Source of the DNA: Magnetococcales bacterium
GTDB taxonomy: Bacteria; Pseudomonadota; Magnetococcia; Magnetococcales; JADFYX01
Reading direction: 5' to 3'
Length of the DNA stretch: 43,379 nucleotides
NCBI GenBank assembly: GCA_015232405.1
Contig: JADFZS010000035.1
Span: 1 to 43,379 of the forward strand
Below are positions 43,371 through 43,379 of the stretch, in pieces; within the stretch, counting starts at the first letter, position 1, and each line of letters starts with the position of its first letter. The notes under the pieces are model-generated. The model ran no database searches and was not told where the DNA came from. It saw only the letters and a program-made list of their open reading frames with translations. Made by a program: the position numbers and the translations under genes.

Positions 43371-43379
43371 GACACGCCC

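Overview
The window is about 43 kb of an AT-rich (roughly 40% G+C by eye) Gram-negative chromosome. The gene content fits a proteobacterium, most likely gammaproteobacterial or close to it. It includes a YcjX/YcjF (DUF463/DUF697) pair, an RpoN-type pilA promoter, a nasA-nirD-nirB-kinase/phosphatase-narK nitrate assimilation locus, a bacterial type A RNase P RNA, MnmA, periplasmic c-type cytochromes and a REP-like palindrome. No marker in the window fixes the genus. No insertion sequence, prophage, CRISPR array or tRNA gene was found.

Layout. 1-6.2 kb: the 5' part of an Hsp20 gene, a gene-free stretch with an inverted repeat, a small membrane-anchored cytochrome c, a stand-alone cyclic-nucleotide-binding (CNB) protein, an SGNH hydrolase, the ycjF-ycjX-like pair and a DUF3047 protein. 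6.4-13 kb: a three-part signalling protein (receiver, PAS, diadenylate cyclase), a TPR-sulfotransferase, a pentaheme cytochrome, a MORN-repeat membrane protein and a second CNB protein. 13-22 kb: a surface polysaccharide locus made of two divergent operons, with an O-antigen ligase/polymerase-like protein, an ABC-2 exporter (Wzm/Wzt) and five glycosyltransferases, closed by a strong bidirectional terminator. 22-26 kb: the major type IV pilin with a sigma-54 promoter and an upstream palindrome, a large HD-GYP-like protein with a novel-looking C-terminal repeat region, and a third CNB protein. 26-33 kb: mnmA, a very large GlmS-like double-SIS protein, an H-type-lectin-like membrane protein, a spermidine-synthase-like protein and an outer-membrane beta-barrel protein. 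33-42 kb: nitrate assimilation, transcribed right to left: narK, PP2C-kinase fusion, nirB, nirD, nasA. 42.5-43.4 kb: rnpB, a REP-like element and a Rap1a/Tai-like small secreted protein.

How the genes work together. The nitrate block is a complete import-to-ammonium route: NarK imports nitrate, NasA reduces it to nitrite, and NirBD reduces nitrite to ammonium; the kinase/phosphatase in its middle is probably a regulator. The polysaccharide block would build, export and ligate a glycan. The most distinctive theme is nucleotide second-messenger signalling: a probable response-regulated c-di-AMP synthase, an HD-GYP-like protein and three stand-alone CNB proteins lie within about 24 kb. The receiver-PAS-diadenylate-cyclase protein is the best candidate for a little-described system, because c-di-AMP synthesis under two-component-type control is not the classical DisA or CdaA arrangement.
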